Part shown: positions 28,213-41,700 of the stretch, piece after piece | Layout: every line of letters starts with the position of its first letter | Position numbering within the stretch: position 1 is the first letter of the stretch | From: Blastocystis sp. Blastoise | Taxonomy: Eukaryota; Sar; Bigyra; Opalinata; Blastocystidae | Length of the DNA: 64,000 nt | Reading direction: 5' to 3' | Assembly: GCA_039096225.1 (NCBI GenBank) | Contig: JBBPEB010000008.1 | Location: 108,833 to 172,832, forward strand | Notes under the pieces: model-generated | What the model saw: the letters and a program-made list of their open reading frames with translations, nothing else | What the model was told of the DNA's origin: nothing | Databases searched by the model: none | Position numbers and translations under genes: made by a program

Positions 28213-28220
28213 CTAAAAAT
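28213..28220. repeat. hAT target-site duplication, right (CTAAAAAT)
   Basis: Exact match to 19503-19510, immediately outside the CAGGGAAGACACTG right end of the hAT element. Confidence 0.92.
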
Positions 28221-31060
28221 TTACTTTTTCTTATAAATTTTATTCTATAGAAAATTTCTTTTTTTATAATAATTTTACAAAAGAAATTTTTTCATTTAAT
28301 GAATTTTATTAATTTTTTTTATTTATTTTATTTTATTTGTTTGTTTACATAAGAACATATATATTTTTAATAAAATAATTTTTATATATTTTAAATATCA
28401 GGTTAAACAAATAAACTACTTTTAGATTTTGAAAAGACAATTAAACAAATAATCATTTTTAAAAGTGACTTTAACGACGTATAATCAACCTATATACATA
28501 GAATGAGTCGTATAACCAATAAGTATAAAGAGTTTAAAAAATTTCATCCACAAAGTTTTGAGATATCGAGCACATTCTCTTTTGACCCCTTTCAAATTTT
28601 ATAGAAACAACTCCAGTCATCATTATTAGTCATGAAAACATCCTAAAAGTGATTAAAACCAGTTTTTAGCATGTTGAAAAAGTAACAAAAAACTTCAATT
28701 GTGTGTTCTGCCAATAATTTTCTTTTATTTCAATTCTAGACTTCATTTATTTGTATGACTACATGACACCTCTTGAAATATATGAACAGATTACAAAATA
28801 ATTGAGGTCAAAAACATATCGAAATCATTCAACTCTTTCTAAAGACTATCTGACTTTATATTTTATGTTTAGACAAAAATCGCCACTCATACAACACACT
28901 TTTATAACTTTAAAGCAAAGATGACTGGATATGTATCCAGACAAGTTTTTCTAAATTAAATTCTGACTTTATTATATAATATAGTAACCTGGACTATACA
29001 CAAATATGCCATTATCGTATATTTTTAACAACAAAGTTGGTGTATCGGCAGATTTCGACCACTTTAATTTCGACTCTTGACTTCATATTTGGTGTAAGGA
29101 TGCGATATATGTTACACTATAATTTTTTTTGTCTTTAAAGACTTTTTAAAAAAGGTCAAAAAAAGTTAATTGCGGCTTTGCACCAAAAAAAGTCCTCCTA
29201 ACACACTTTTTTAAACTTATATAAATAGATAATATATCATTGTATACATATATCAAATCAAAATATAAAATATCGTTGAATCTCGGGGTCAAAAATGAGA
29301 AACAAATTTCATAATTTTTCAAAAATTGTGTTTTTATTGTTTTAACTCAGGCCGATTTCGGTCATCAATTTATAATATATAGTTAAAATATAATAGAATT
29401 TATATATGTTATGCTATTCTTATTAAAAGTATATGAAAAAAAATTTAATTAATTAAAAATTGATAGAGTTATTAAATGAATAAATATTATGTCTTTTTTA
29501 GAGTTTTTTGTTTTTGTTTTTTGTTTTTTTATTTAATTTTGAGTTGAATGAGAATATTTTAAAATATATAAGTACTATTTACAAATACATTAAGACTTTG
29601 GACATATAATATATAAATATTGGCTTTTTAAAAGACAGTTAACAAACAGATTGGCTGATGTAAACATACTTTGATGAGTTATTTTACAGGTTAACATTCA
29701 ATTACTAGATACATATATAATATAAGACTTTAAACAAATGTTTGCTATATTTATATTGAAAAGTTGAAAACAGTATAATTGTGACTTATCACTATTAATT
29801 TTAAACGTAAAGCGTAAAAATGAGTTGGATACTGTTATATAGATGTTTATGAGTAAAAAATAGTTTTAAAATAGTTTTGTATTTTGAAGATATGTCTCCA
29901 TTCTGACTCTATGTTTTTTAAATTCATTGAAAATGATAAAATATAGTTTTCAAAGGAAATACAAATAAAGAAATTAAACCTATTTTTCAATATTTTGTTT
30001 TGAAGAGTGAATTCATTTACAATTAATTTTTATATAGTAGAGATTCAAGTCAATTTTTGTTATTTGTAACTCTGTATGACACAAGTTACTGAATGACAAA
30101 ATTGAAGACGATTTCATTCTGATGCAAAACATTTCAAAATGGTAAAGTCTCTCAAAAGTCTTTCTTAACTAAACGATTCTAATCAAAACCAAAATAATTT
30201 GTTAAACTGTTGATAGTTAGTTTTAAAAATTATTTTTCAAGAGTCAACTTGAAATGTTTTTTTTTAAATGTTGAATTGTAAAGTAATAGTTATAAATTTT
30301 TTTTACTAAATGTTTTTAAAACAACATATATATTAAATATATCTATTCAAATCAATTAAAAAATAAAAATAGTTTGACATTCTGACCCATTCTTTGTAAT
30401 ATGTTTTACAAACATGTTACTAAAGTGTTTTTCTAATAATGGTAAGTCTTTTAGAGGCATTAGTTATTAAAACAGTAAAAATTAATAGTATCAAAAAATG
30501 AGTGAATTACATTGTTGTGTTCAATCTTTCAAACAGTTGCTGTTTTCTTGAGTGAAATGGCCACTGATATGTTTTTAAGCTATTATTAAAAGTCTATTAA
30601 AAATATTTTTGTCAATTTGTTGTCAGAATCCTTTTAAATAAAAATTTAATAGTCAGAAAAGAATATTTATTTTATTTATATATTTATTAAAAAAACTGTT
30701 GTGTTTATATAAAAAATAGAAAGGTAATATATAAAGTATAAACAAAACACAAACTTCTGTTTTTAATTATTTTTTTAATAATAGAAAATACAAAGAAATA
30801 AAACAATTGGCTTATTTTATCAACCAATAGAATTATTTATAATTTTTATAAATTTTATTTCTTTAGAAACACAAATAAAAAAGTCAAAATATGAAAAGAA
30901 TAATAATTGGTTGTTCATTTTTTGTGTCCCATAAAATCTCAAAAAATCTCAAAAATCTCAAAGATTTAGAATTTTGAAGATTCTTAAAACAAATATAAGA
31001 ACCGGAATGGTTTCATTTTTATTTTATTTTCAATTCTATAGTAACTCTTCTAAAAATATC
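28221..31060 (+). other. Helitron 5' interior, non-coding
   Basis: 28221 to about 29470 is homologous to the reverse complement of about 47640-48780 in the small Helitron (shared stretches such as CACAAAGTTTTGAGATATCG). Beyond that it is AT-rich DNA without recognisable exons. Confidence 0.6.
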
Positions 31061-34000
31061 ATGATCAAGTCAAAAGGTTCTCTTATTACTAAAGAAGGCA
31101 TGCTATTTATTACATTTTTATTAATTCTTTTTATTTAGGTTCAAATTATGAAATGGAATGTCCGTCGCTGTCGTTGCTTTCTCAGTATGATGATGAAGGT
31201 ATATATTTTATCATTATTATATCATTATTATTAACTATTTATATATAGTTCCTGGAAACATATCTTCTGATTCTTCAAAAAATAAGATAGGTATATATTA
31301 TTTATTCATTTATTTGCATAAAATAAATAGTATAATTATTATGTTATTTTATAATTATATAGACTATTCTTACATAATTAATCATTTATGTATAGTTCCT
31401 TCTTCCGTTCTTTCCGTTTCTTCTGTTTCTTCAAAAAAAAGACTAGGTATATCTATTATATATTTTTATTATAGTATTATTTTTATATTTATACAAATTT
31501 AATTCTATATATACATAGTTTGTTCTTCAAATTCTGATTCTTCTTTGAAACATAAGCTAGGTATATACTTTTTTTTCATTTATTATCAACTCTTTTATAG
31601 CATTTTATAATGCTTTTACAGAATTACCCTATTTTTATTTTTACATTATTAATTATTAGTTATATCATAATATTTATAGCTTCTGGTTCCTTAAACAGTA
31701 TACGTATATATATATATAATAATTACCTATTTTCCGTAGCTTCCTCATTGAAACGAGTTTCTTTAAATAGTATATACATATAATCTTTTATATTTAATAG
31801 TAATGAATTTCTCTATAGACTCCTCATTGAAACCAGCTTCCTTAAGCAGTATATTTATATATATACAATATAGTATATAATGATACATATATCTATAGAC
31901 TATTCATTAAAACCAGCTTCTCTAAGCCGTATATATATATATATATTCACTTTATAATGAATTATATCTATATAGATTCCTCTAACAATCCTATTCCTTC
32001 TATTAGTATACTTATACATATATTATATATTATATAATATATTATGTCTTATATAGATTCTTCATTAAAGCCAGCTTCTCTAAGCTGTATACATTTATAT
32101 ATATATATTATATTATTTATTATATTATGTCTTATATAGATTCCTCTAACAATCCTATTCCTTCTATTAGTATACATTTATATATATATTATATATTATA
32201 TAATATATTATATATTATACAGATTCCTCTAACAATCCTATTCCTTCTAATTGTATACATTTATATATATATTATATATTATATAATATATTATGTCTTA
32301 TATAGATTCCTCTAACAATCCTATTCCTTCTATTAGTATACATTTATATATATATTATATATTATATAATATATTATGTCTTATATAGATTCCTCTAACA
32401 ATCCTATTCCTTCTAATTGTATACATTTATATATATATTATATATTATATAATATATTATGTCTTATATAGATTCCTCTACCAATCCTATTCCTTCTAAT
32501 TGTATACATTTATATATATATTATATATTATATAATATATTATGTCTTATATAGATTCCTCTACCAATCCTATTCCTTCTATTAGTATACATTTATATAT
32601 ATATTATATATTATATAATATATTATGTCTTATATAGATTCCTCTAACAATCCTATTCCTTCTAATTGTATACATTTATATATATATTATATATTATATA
32701 ATATATTATGTCTTATATAGATTCCTCTAACAATCCTATTCCTTCTATTAGTATACATTTATATATATATTATATATTATATAATATATTATGTCTTATA
32801 TAGATTCCTCTAACAATCCTATTCCTTCTATTAGTATACATTTATATATATATTATATATTATATAATATATTATGTCTTATATAGATTCCTCTAACAAT
32901 CCTATTCCTTCTATTAGTATACATTTATATATATATTATATATTATATAATATATTATGTCTTATATAGATTCCTCTACCAATCCTATTCCTTCTATTAG
33001 TATACATTTATATATATATTATATATTATATAATATATTATGTCTTATATAGATTCCTCTACCAATCCTATTCCTTCTAATTGTATACATTTATATATAT
33101 ATTATATATTATATAATATATTATGTCTTATATAGATTCCTCTACCAATCCTATTCCTTCTAATTGTATACATTTATATATATATTATATATTATATAAT
33201 ATATTATGTCTTATATAGATTCCTCTAACAATCCTATTCCTTCTATTAGTATACATTTATATATATATTATATATTATATAATATATTATGTCTTATATA
33301 GATTCCTCTAACAATCCTATTCCTTCTATTAGTATACATTTATATATATATTATATATTATATAATATATTATGTCTTATATAGATTCCTCTAACAATCC
33401 TATTCCTTCTATTAGTATACTTATATATATATATATATATATTATATAATATATTATGTCTTATATAGATTCCTCTAACAATCCTATTCCTTCTATTAGT
33501 ATACATTTATATATATATTATATATTATATAATATATTATATATTATACAGATTCCTCTAACAATCCTATTCCTTCTAATTGTATACATTTATATATATA
33601 TTATATATTATATAATATATTATGTCTTATATAGATTCCTCTAACAATCCTATTCCTTCTATTAGTATACATTTATATATATATTATATATTATATAATA
33701 TATTATGTCTTATATAGATTCCTCTAACAATCCTATTCCTTCTATTAGTATACATTTATATATATATTATATATTATATAATATATTATGTCTTATATAG
33801 ATTCCTCTACCAATCCTATTCCTTCTATTAGTATACATTTATATATATATTATATATTATATAATATATTATGTCTTATATAGATTCCTCTAACAATCCT
33901 ATTCCTTCTATTAGTATACATTTATATATATATATTAAATTATTTATTATATTATATATTATATAGATTCCTCTAACAATCCTATTCCTTCTAATTGTAT

Positions 34001-34648
34001 ACATTTATATATATATTATATATTATATAATATATTATGTCTTATATAGATTCCTCTAACAATCCTATTCCTTCTATTAGTATACTTATATATATATATA
34101 TATATATTATATATATTATATATTATATAATGAATTATATGTCTATAGATTCATCGCTGAATTATTCTTTATCAAAAAGTATATATATATTATATAATTT
34201 TATATATTGGGTATAAAATATATAGAATGCTTCTCTATAGATTCCTCCTTAAATAATTCTTCATTATTAGGTATATATCTATATATATCTATCAATAATT
34301 TTATATATTTATAGATAGTTATAAGCGATCAAAACATTCCGTTATGAAAAGTAATTATACACTTTATATCACTTTTATATATATAAATTATATACTTTAT
34401 ATAACTTTTATATATATACATAGAAAACCGCCGCACTCTCTCAAAGAGGTCTAAAAGACATGATAATGAAAGTAAACTAAAAGGTATGTTAAATTATAAA
34501 TATTTATTAATTTATTTTAGATTTAAATGATAAAGGAACTAAATCCAAAAGAAATAAGAATAATAGTGTTTCTGCACTATTTAGTATAAATTTAAAAAGT
34601 ATTTTTGTTTTTGTTGTTTGCTTTGTTGTTTATTCTTTTTTATATTAG
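31061..34648 (+). CDS. mini-exon array gene, tail-anchored repeat protein (unknown family)
   Basis: About 40 exons joined in one open frame, 1404 nt including stop, 467 residues. Early exons: 31061-31097 (tentative, needs a GC-AG intron), 31139-31198, 31249-31290, 31396-31446, 31519-31560, 31680-31697, 31740-31769, 31819-31848, 31899-31928. Then 26 exons of exactly 30 nt from 31976 to 34079, then 34149-34178, 34241-34270, 34315-34350, 34424-34483, 34521-34648. All introns are phase 1. The repeat exon encodes (N/Y)SS(N/T)NPIPS(I/N); related exons encode NSSLKPASLS. After the repeats come a basic region (KNRRTLSKRSKRHD) and a C-terminal hydrophobic stretch (SIFVFVVCFVVYSFLY) ending in TAG, which suggests a tail-anchored membrane protein with a cytosolic Ser/Asn/Pro repeat domain. 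If the first exon is wrong, ATG at 31153 is the start. The family is unrecognised. Position suggests Helitron cargo. Confidence 0.7.
31976..34132 (+). repeat. 83-bp tandem exon-intron cassette array
   Basis: Twenty-five copies of an exon starting ATTCCTCTAACAATCC or ATTCCTCTACCAATCC, plus one divergent copy at 32057. Fourteen successive starts from 32306 to 33385 are spaced exactly 83 nt: 30 nt of exon and 53 nt of AT-only-like intron beginning GTATAC and ending CTTATATAG. Other spacings differ through (TA)n length. All copies keep both splice dinucleotides. Confidence 0.92.
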
Positions 34649-34879
34649 TTTATATTTTTTTGTAATTTTTTAATTTTTCTTCTTTTTCTATTTTTATTTC
34701 TTATATCATTAAATATTTAACAGCTTTTATTGTTTTTGTTATTCTTCTATTTGAATGAATTTATATTATTTATTATTTTAGTTTAACCTATATAAAATGT
34801 CCGACTCTGCTTTGTTAAAGTTCATGATGTCTCTTTATATAGTATAAAGTTTATAAACTTAAATAGTATTTAATTAATA
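34649..34879 (+). other. 3' flank of mini-exon gene up to element B
   Basis: A short AT-rich segment. An ATG at 34798 opens MSDSALLKFMMSLYI followed by GTATAA. It could be a 5' exon of the next gene with element B in its first intron, but the phase does not match the exon I can see beyond B. Confidence 0.3.
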
Positions 34880-37851
34880 TCCTTAATTTAGTTCATGTAG
34901 CGTACGGTGTCTCACACACTTTCACTATTATTGACTTTGTTATTAACTTTTATAAAATAAAAATAACATCATAAAAACCGGAACACAATTCTAAAAATGA
35001 CTGTTAAAGAAAATTTTCAAAAATTCTAAATTTCTGGCTAAAAAACGCAAAAAACCATTTTCGCACAAAATTTTAACCAAAATTATTGGATTATTTTTAT
35101 TTTATCCAATATTTTTCATTTTTATAAAAACACTTATTTTTCGTTTTTCATTTTTTATTGTTTTCTTATTTTTCCTATATCTATTCACATACTCTATATT
35201 TATTTTTATAAAATTGACTTTTATTGACGGGTTGGTCTTATAAATAGTTTTGACGGGTAAATTTGTTTATATTAAGAACTTGACAACATATCAATACACA
35301 GATCACTAACTTTAAACTCTAAAATGACTACATTCGTAATGTAAATGACTTTAACTACTCTAAAACAACAATAATCCCTTTAAATAACGACAAAAGACAA
35401 ACTGATATCCGACACATTCCTTCTTTATAAACTTATTTGAGTTTATTCAAGTTATTTAGAATCAATACATGTCATAAGTATATCTTTTAGTTGTTTAAAA
35501 AGTTTTAATAAGAAAATATTTGATAATAGAAATTTTGATGTTTTGATAGTATAGTTTGTTATTCGTCTTTCTCCTTGAGTTTTGGGTATTTTTTAAAAAT
35601 AAAAGTATAATTATAATTAAGATAAGCTATTGCAGATACATATTTTTTATTTTATCTAAATATATAATATTGACTGAGAAACATTCATTTATATGAAAAA
35701 CATAAAAATGAAAATTTTCAAAAAAAGGGTATAGTTTGTTATTGTGATTTCTCAATCAATTCTTAATAAAATAAAAAAGTTTAAACATATTTAGAAACTA
35801 GACATGTCATAGCAGATACATATTTTTCATTTTTTTAATTAATTGAAAACTCAGGTGACAAGAGTCAATAGTTGAACTCAATAAAAAATGACTTTCAAAA
35901 AATTTTCTTAAAAAGTTTTCATTTGTTTTTTGTTTATATTTTCATCATTAACAATTTTATTTGACATTTGACACTATATTTAAAAACTACATACCAAAAT
36001 AAACATATTTTACAATTTTATTTTGTTTTTAAAAGACTTTGACAACAGATCACCAGACAATGTTAACTCAATAAACTCTTAAAACGTTTAGATTAGTGTT
36101 TAGAATCATTTATGGACACTGAATATGACTTATTTGAAAAAATTAAGACAACATGTTGAACTGATACTGACAATGTTTGCTTTAAAAAGTCAGTTATGAG
36201 TCATTATGAGTTGTATATGTCATAAATAAGCTTTAAATAAATAAATTTGTTTTTAATTGTCTTTAATTAGTGAAATAAGTCGTTTAAAAAAAGAAAATGT
36301 TTTTGAGACTAAAATTTATTTTGACAATTTTTCCATCAATATTTATTTTTAAAAAATAAATAAAACTTATTTATAAACTAGACAACCTATAGTATATATA
36401 TTTATAAAAATTTTATCTAAATATAAAATAACTTTTGAGATAAAAAATTATATATGCAAAACATAAAAAAATTAATTTTTGGAAAAAGGGTATACTTTAT
36501 AACATTAATTTCTCAGTCAATATTTAATTATATTTAATAATTTTAATAAATTAATATAGAGAATAAAATATATTAACGATATAAATTTTAACATTTAAAA
36601 TTAATTAAGAAATGAGTTCAGTAGAGTCAATAGTATAACATGTTAAAAAACTGAAAATTGAAAAATCGTTTTTCTAAAAATTTTCCGAAAGTTGACAAAT
36701 CAAATTCATATTTGACAATTAATTTTTACATATTTGATAACTAGACCTTATATGTATTGCATATCTCTAAAAAATAGTCAAAATTGAGTTTGACGAGTGT
36801 ATGAGTATATGCACATGTTGACTCATAATTTTGAAAAAAGTAGTTCGATGTGTCCTAAATCACATATTAGGGCAATTCTGAAAATATTATCACTTTATAA
36901 TGAGTTTAAAGGGTAAAATAATTTTGAATTGTCTGTTTGACTGTCTTAAGTTAAGAGATTCAATACACTTTTTGTAAAAATGAGTATTAGAGTGTTTAAT
37001 GTTTATAATAATTAAAGAATTGTTTGAAATAAAGGTGGTTGTGTGTTTGACCAAAATGTTAAAATGAGTCTATTTTTAAAAAATGGTTGTAATAAGTATG
37101 TATAGAGTGTTTTTAAATTGTTTTATATTAAAATCTACAATAAATAAACATTTTAAGTTGTTTAAAAATTTGATTCTTTAGAATTACAATAGTTAAGTCA
37201 AGAGATTCAAGTCACTTTTTATAATAATAAAAAATAGAGTCATAATAGAATATAGAATATTAAAAATTAGTCTAATTAAATGTGGTTGACTGTTTGATAG
37301 GAATGTTAAAATGGGTAAAAAGATTTTAATTGTTTCTAAAACAGTATAATACGTTTTTTTGTCACTAAATACAAAAATATTATAGTTTAAAGAATGTTTT
37401 TTGTCTTTCAAAAGAACTCATTTTTTGTAATTGTGACTTTAAATAAATGAAATTCAAGTTATTTTTTACAAATTAAAATAATAAATTAAATATATGTATA
37501 TATTAGCATAAAATTAATTTTAATAAAAGTAGATATGTGTATTTCAAAATGTTAAAGTTTTTTAGAGTTTTTTTATAATAACTTATTTATTGTATAGACT
37601 ATATTTTATGTACAATAATAAACGTTTTTAAAGTATTTAAACATATTTAGTTATGAAATGTAGTGTAATCTTCGTTTTATATTTTAATTCTTAGTTTTTA
37701 TTTAATTAAATGGTTGTTAATAATATTATTAAATTTGAATTTATTATGAACTATTAATTTAAAATAATGAAAAGATATTTTTTTTACAAAATTTTTTTTA
37801 TTTTTATTTAGATTCAAGCGTAGGCTGGCGTAGCCAGTCGTGAAACGCTTG
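34880..37851 (+). mobile_element. Helitron-like element B (inverted relative of element A)
   Basis: It begins TCCTTAATTTAG and ends with the hairpin CTGGCGTAGCCAG, then TCGTGAAACGCTTG. The sequence matches the reverse complement of 9660-13864 over most of its length, lacking the hexamer satellite region of A. Flanks are A before and T after. A 72-codon frame at 37193-37411 (minus) is shared with A (11332-11550) but lies in low-complexity sequence and is probably not a gene. It sits between the two Helitron cargo genes. Confidence 0.65.
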
Positions 37852-37907
37852 TATTAATTAATTTGATAGAAGATATCAAATATAATATTGTTGTTTTATA
37901 TTTTTTG

Positions 37908-38543
37908 ATGTGTTTGTTTTGGTTCTGTGTTGTAACTTATTTGTTATGGCAAATCAATGTTACACACTTTTGTTTTTGTATATGTTTGATCTTTAAAATA
38001 TTTTCACTTACTTACAAAAATATATTATCATATATATTTAGATTGTAAGAGAGTTGAAAATACTTTTGAATTTCATACATCTTGCTTTTGTCTTAACAAC
38101 AAGGGAGACAAAGGTATATTATTTGTCTAATAAAATAATAAAAATATTTTTATTGTTTCGTCTTTAGATAATAATAACTACAAAAACACCCTTGAGAAAA
38201 TATTTTTTAATAGTAATCTGTTTACTATTAATTGTGACGGTATGTTTTAATAATGAAAACAACCTAAAATATATATAGGTACTACAGACTCAGAAATATC
38301 AAATAAGTTTATATTTAAAGATAATGCAACTCTTTTCGTAAATAAAAACAGATATTCAACAAATCCTACAAATCAAGGTAAATATTTTTATAATTTAAAT
38401 TCTATTATGACTTGATAGTTACTTTAAATAATAATCAGGAGAATAAAAGTGACGAGGATCTCTCAAGTCCTCCTTATAATGATGAAAGGGTTTCACCTCC
38501 TACTTCTCCTGTTTATCCTGTTTCTTCTCCTGAATATTATTAA
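37908..38543 (+). CDS. five-exon gene, hydrophobic N-terminus, unknown function
   Basis: Model: join(37908..37977, 38042..38113, 38168..38239, 38279..38377, 38419..38543), 438 nt, 145 residues, all GT-AG and all phase 1. The N-terminus (MCLFWFCVVTYLLW) is a likely signal or anchor segment, with an open frame extending upstream toward element B. Next comes YCKRVENTFEFHTSCFCL with three Cys, then an Asn/Thr-rich stretch and a Ser/Pro-rich tail (VSPPTSPVYPVSSPEYY). Shifted by one base, the DNA downstream of the stop encodes a long hydrophobic segment to 38649. Exon 4 also ends in the right phase to splice straight to 38773, so exons 1-4 could instead be the missing 5' part of the Helitron transposase gene. 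No family recognised. Confidence 0.5.
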
Positions 38544-38772
38544 GGAGTTTTTTAAATTTTTTTTTGTTTTTGCTTATAAATATTTTGTTGTTTTGTATTA
38601 TTTTATTTCTTTTTTAATTATTTATTCTTTTATATTATATTTTGTTTAGTTAAATATTTTATTTTTAAATTATTAAAAAAATAAAATATTTTATATATAT
38701 ATGTTTACAAATATTAATATTATTTAATTAATAAAATCTTATATATAATACTAATAATATATAATACTATAG

Positions 38773-41700
38773 GAAACAAAAGAAAGCGATTTAATTCTCT
38801 TAAGAGAAGAGATATATTTGGGAATTTTTTGAATACCCACAAATCTAAAAGGATTAATGACCAAATATTAAATGAAAATCAAAATGCTTTTAATCAAGAC
38901 AATTCATTATTCAATACAAATAATTCTTTAAATAATGAAGAAATAGTAACTGAACAACACCCAATACAACTAAACAATATAGCAACTATATCTTCTTCTT
39001 CTCCTATTTCAGATAATACTTCAACTCAAAGTAATAATACAAATTCATATAATAATAACACAATCGAAACATTAATTAATGAAATCAATTTAATAGAGCC
39101 AGATTCTAATAATAATACAAGTTTAAATAACGAAAATATATCTGAAACTTTAATTAATGAAACAAATTTTATAGAATCTGAAATAAATAATAATAATGAA
39201 AGTATATCTCAATCAATAATTGATGATAGTTTTAATTCTACTTTTATTTTTGAAAATAATGAAACAAATGATAATACACAACCTATAATATTAAATAATC
39301 CTGTAACTCCTTTATATAATCAACACAATAATGATATACATTCAAATAATAATAGGATCAATAATAATCATACTCCATGTATACATAATACACCAAATTC
39401 TAATACAAATAATCAAATAGTATCCCCTTCTACTTCACTCATTATAACTCCTCCTAGATTATCTCCTCTTGATTCAAGAATTATTAATTCTTCTTCTTCT
39501 TCTCATAATAATAATAATCATTCTATTATTCCTCCTCTACCAAGATCATCTATATTAGATATATTAAATTATTATCAAATATCTCCTATTCAAAATCCTA
39601 ATAATAATAATCTATTATCAACAAATATAAATAATCATAGAAGAAGAATTAATTTTGATTCTTCTACTTCAGATAATGATTCAAGTGCAGATAGTGATTT
39701 CACACCTATTATTCCTTCTAATACTACTAATAATCCTATTTTGCAAATAGAACCAATAAATACTACAAATAATAACGATATAGATATAGATAATCAAAAT
39801 GAAAATAATAATGAAGAAAATAATAACAATATTCCAATTGTTATAAGATTTGAAAATTGTGAAGCATGTATTAAATTAAGTATGCTTAATGTTATATCAT
39901 CATTATAATTCTTTCTTTATGATAATAAAACTATTATTATTTATGTATAGGAAATGGAGAACAAATAATAGAAGAAAATGAAAGAGATATTCATAGAAAT
40001 AATAAATATGAATATTATAATATAGGTAAAATGAATCATGTTTGTATTCATTGTGAAGCTATTCATTTTGAAGCAGAAAGAGCAAACTATAATTTTAATA
40101 AATATGTTTCACACTTACAGTATAATACAGAGTCTTCTAGAGCACGAAATTCATTTTATTTTTATGAAGGAGATCATGATTATATCATTACAAGAAATTC
40201 AAATTATACAATGTGTTGTAATAATGGGAAAGTGAAAGTAGAATCACCTATAAATCTTCCAAATGAATTATTAAATCAATTAAAGAGTCAAACACCAAAT
40301 AATAAATTATTTAGAAATGAGATAAGAAGATATAATAATGCTTTTGCTTTTGCTTCTATGTCATGTTCTAATGTAGTAACAAGAATGAATGGTCCAGGAC
40401 CATATTTTTATAGAGTTCATGGTAATGTATATCATTCTATGAGTGATTTATATCCTTCTGATAATTCTCCTCCTTCTTTTAATCAAATATATATTTATGA
40501 TGAAGAAGAAGCTCTTCATATTCGAAATGGAAATAGTATGTTTTCAGAATTATCTTCTGATTTATTATTAAGTATTGATTCTATGATAAGAAATAATAAT
40601 AAAATATATGAATCTTTTAAAACATTACATGAACAAGTAACAGAATCAAGAAGAATAAATAATACTACTTATTCACAAGTAAATTTAAAATTACAATTTA
40701 AAATAAGTAATTATGATGATAGAAGAAGATTTAATGCTCCTACTACAACAAATGAAATAGCTATGATTATACCAAAACAAAATGATGAAGGTTTACCAAA
40801 TATTAATCTTTCATGTTATCCAAGAAGAAGAAGAAGAAATGAAAATAATAATGAAAATAATAATGAAAATGAAAATAATAATGAAAATATATCAGAACAA
40901 CAAATAACAAATCTTAGTTATAATAATCCATTTTGTGATCCATTAATATATCCATTAATGTTTCCTTATGGATTACCATTATGGAGTTTAGAATCTACTT
41001 CTAATATTATACGTAATTCTGAATTACATTTAAATCGTCAAAATAATAATAATAATAATAGAAATATTTCTACAAGAACAACAACTAATAATAATAATAA
41101 TAATAATGAGAATGAAATAATAGAAGAAGTAGAAAATGAATTAAATAATAGAAATAATTATAGAATAAATAGTAATCATACAGAGAATAATGATAGTAAT
41201 GGAGATGATTCAAAATCGATGAGAATTATTCCAATTTTTAGAAATAGATCAGAAAGAGGATTTCCATTAGATATTTTAGGAAATGAATTTTATACTATAC
41301 CTACTATTTCATTAAGAGAATTTTATTCTTATTTATTATATACAAGGCATCCTAATCATAAGAATTATTTACTATTATTTGAAAAATTATTATTACAATT
41401 TATGGTTGATGCAGCTACAAAAATAGAATATTCAAGATTATTATTTATAGCAAATAATCAAACAAAATTAAGATCTGAGAAATATTCTGTATTTCGAGAT
41501 ACAGTGAATGAGATGATACGAAATGGATTTAGTGATGAATATATAAGAAGTAGAATGGGAAAAGCAGTTATTATTCCATCAAGTTTTGTAGGTGGTCCTC
41601 GATATATGAAGAATTCCTATTTAGAAACAATGGCTATTGTAAGAGCTTATGGTAAACCAGATTTATTTATAACCATGACTTGCAATCCAAATTGGCCAGA

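Noticed and set aside
32127-33644. Two identical 62-codon frames (at 32127 and 33456)
   Set aside because: They read exon and intron of the 83-bp unit continuously, which happens only where a unit lacks the usual stop; the spliced model explains the region better.
31976-34132. CRISPR-like array
   Set aside because: The repeat unit is continuous with no unique spacers, and the context is eukaryotic.
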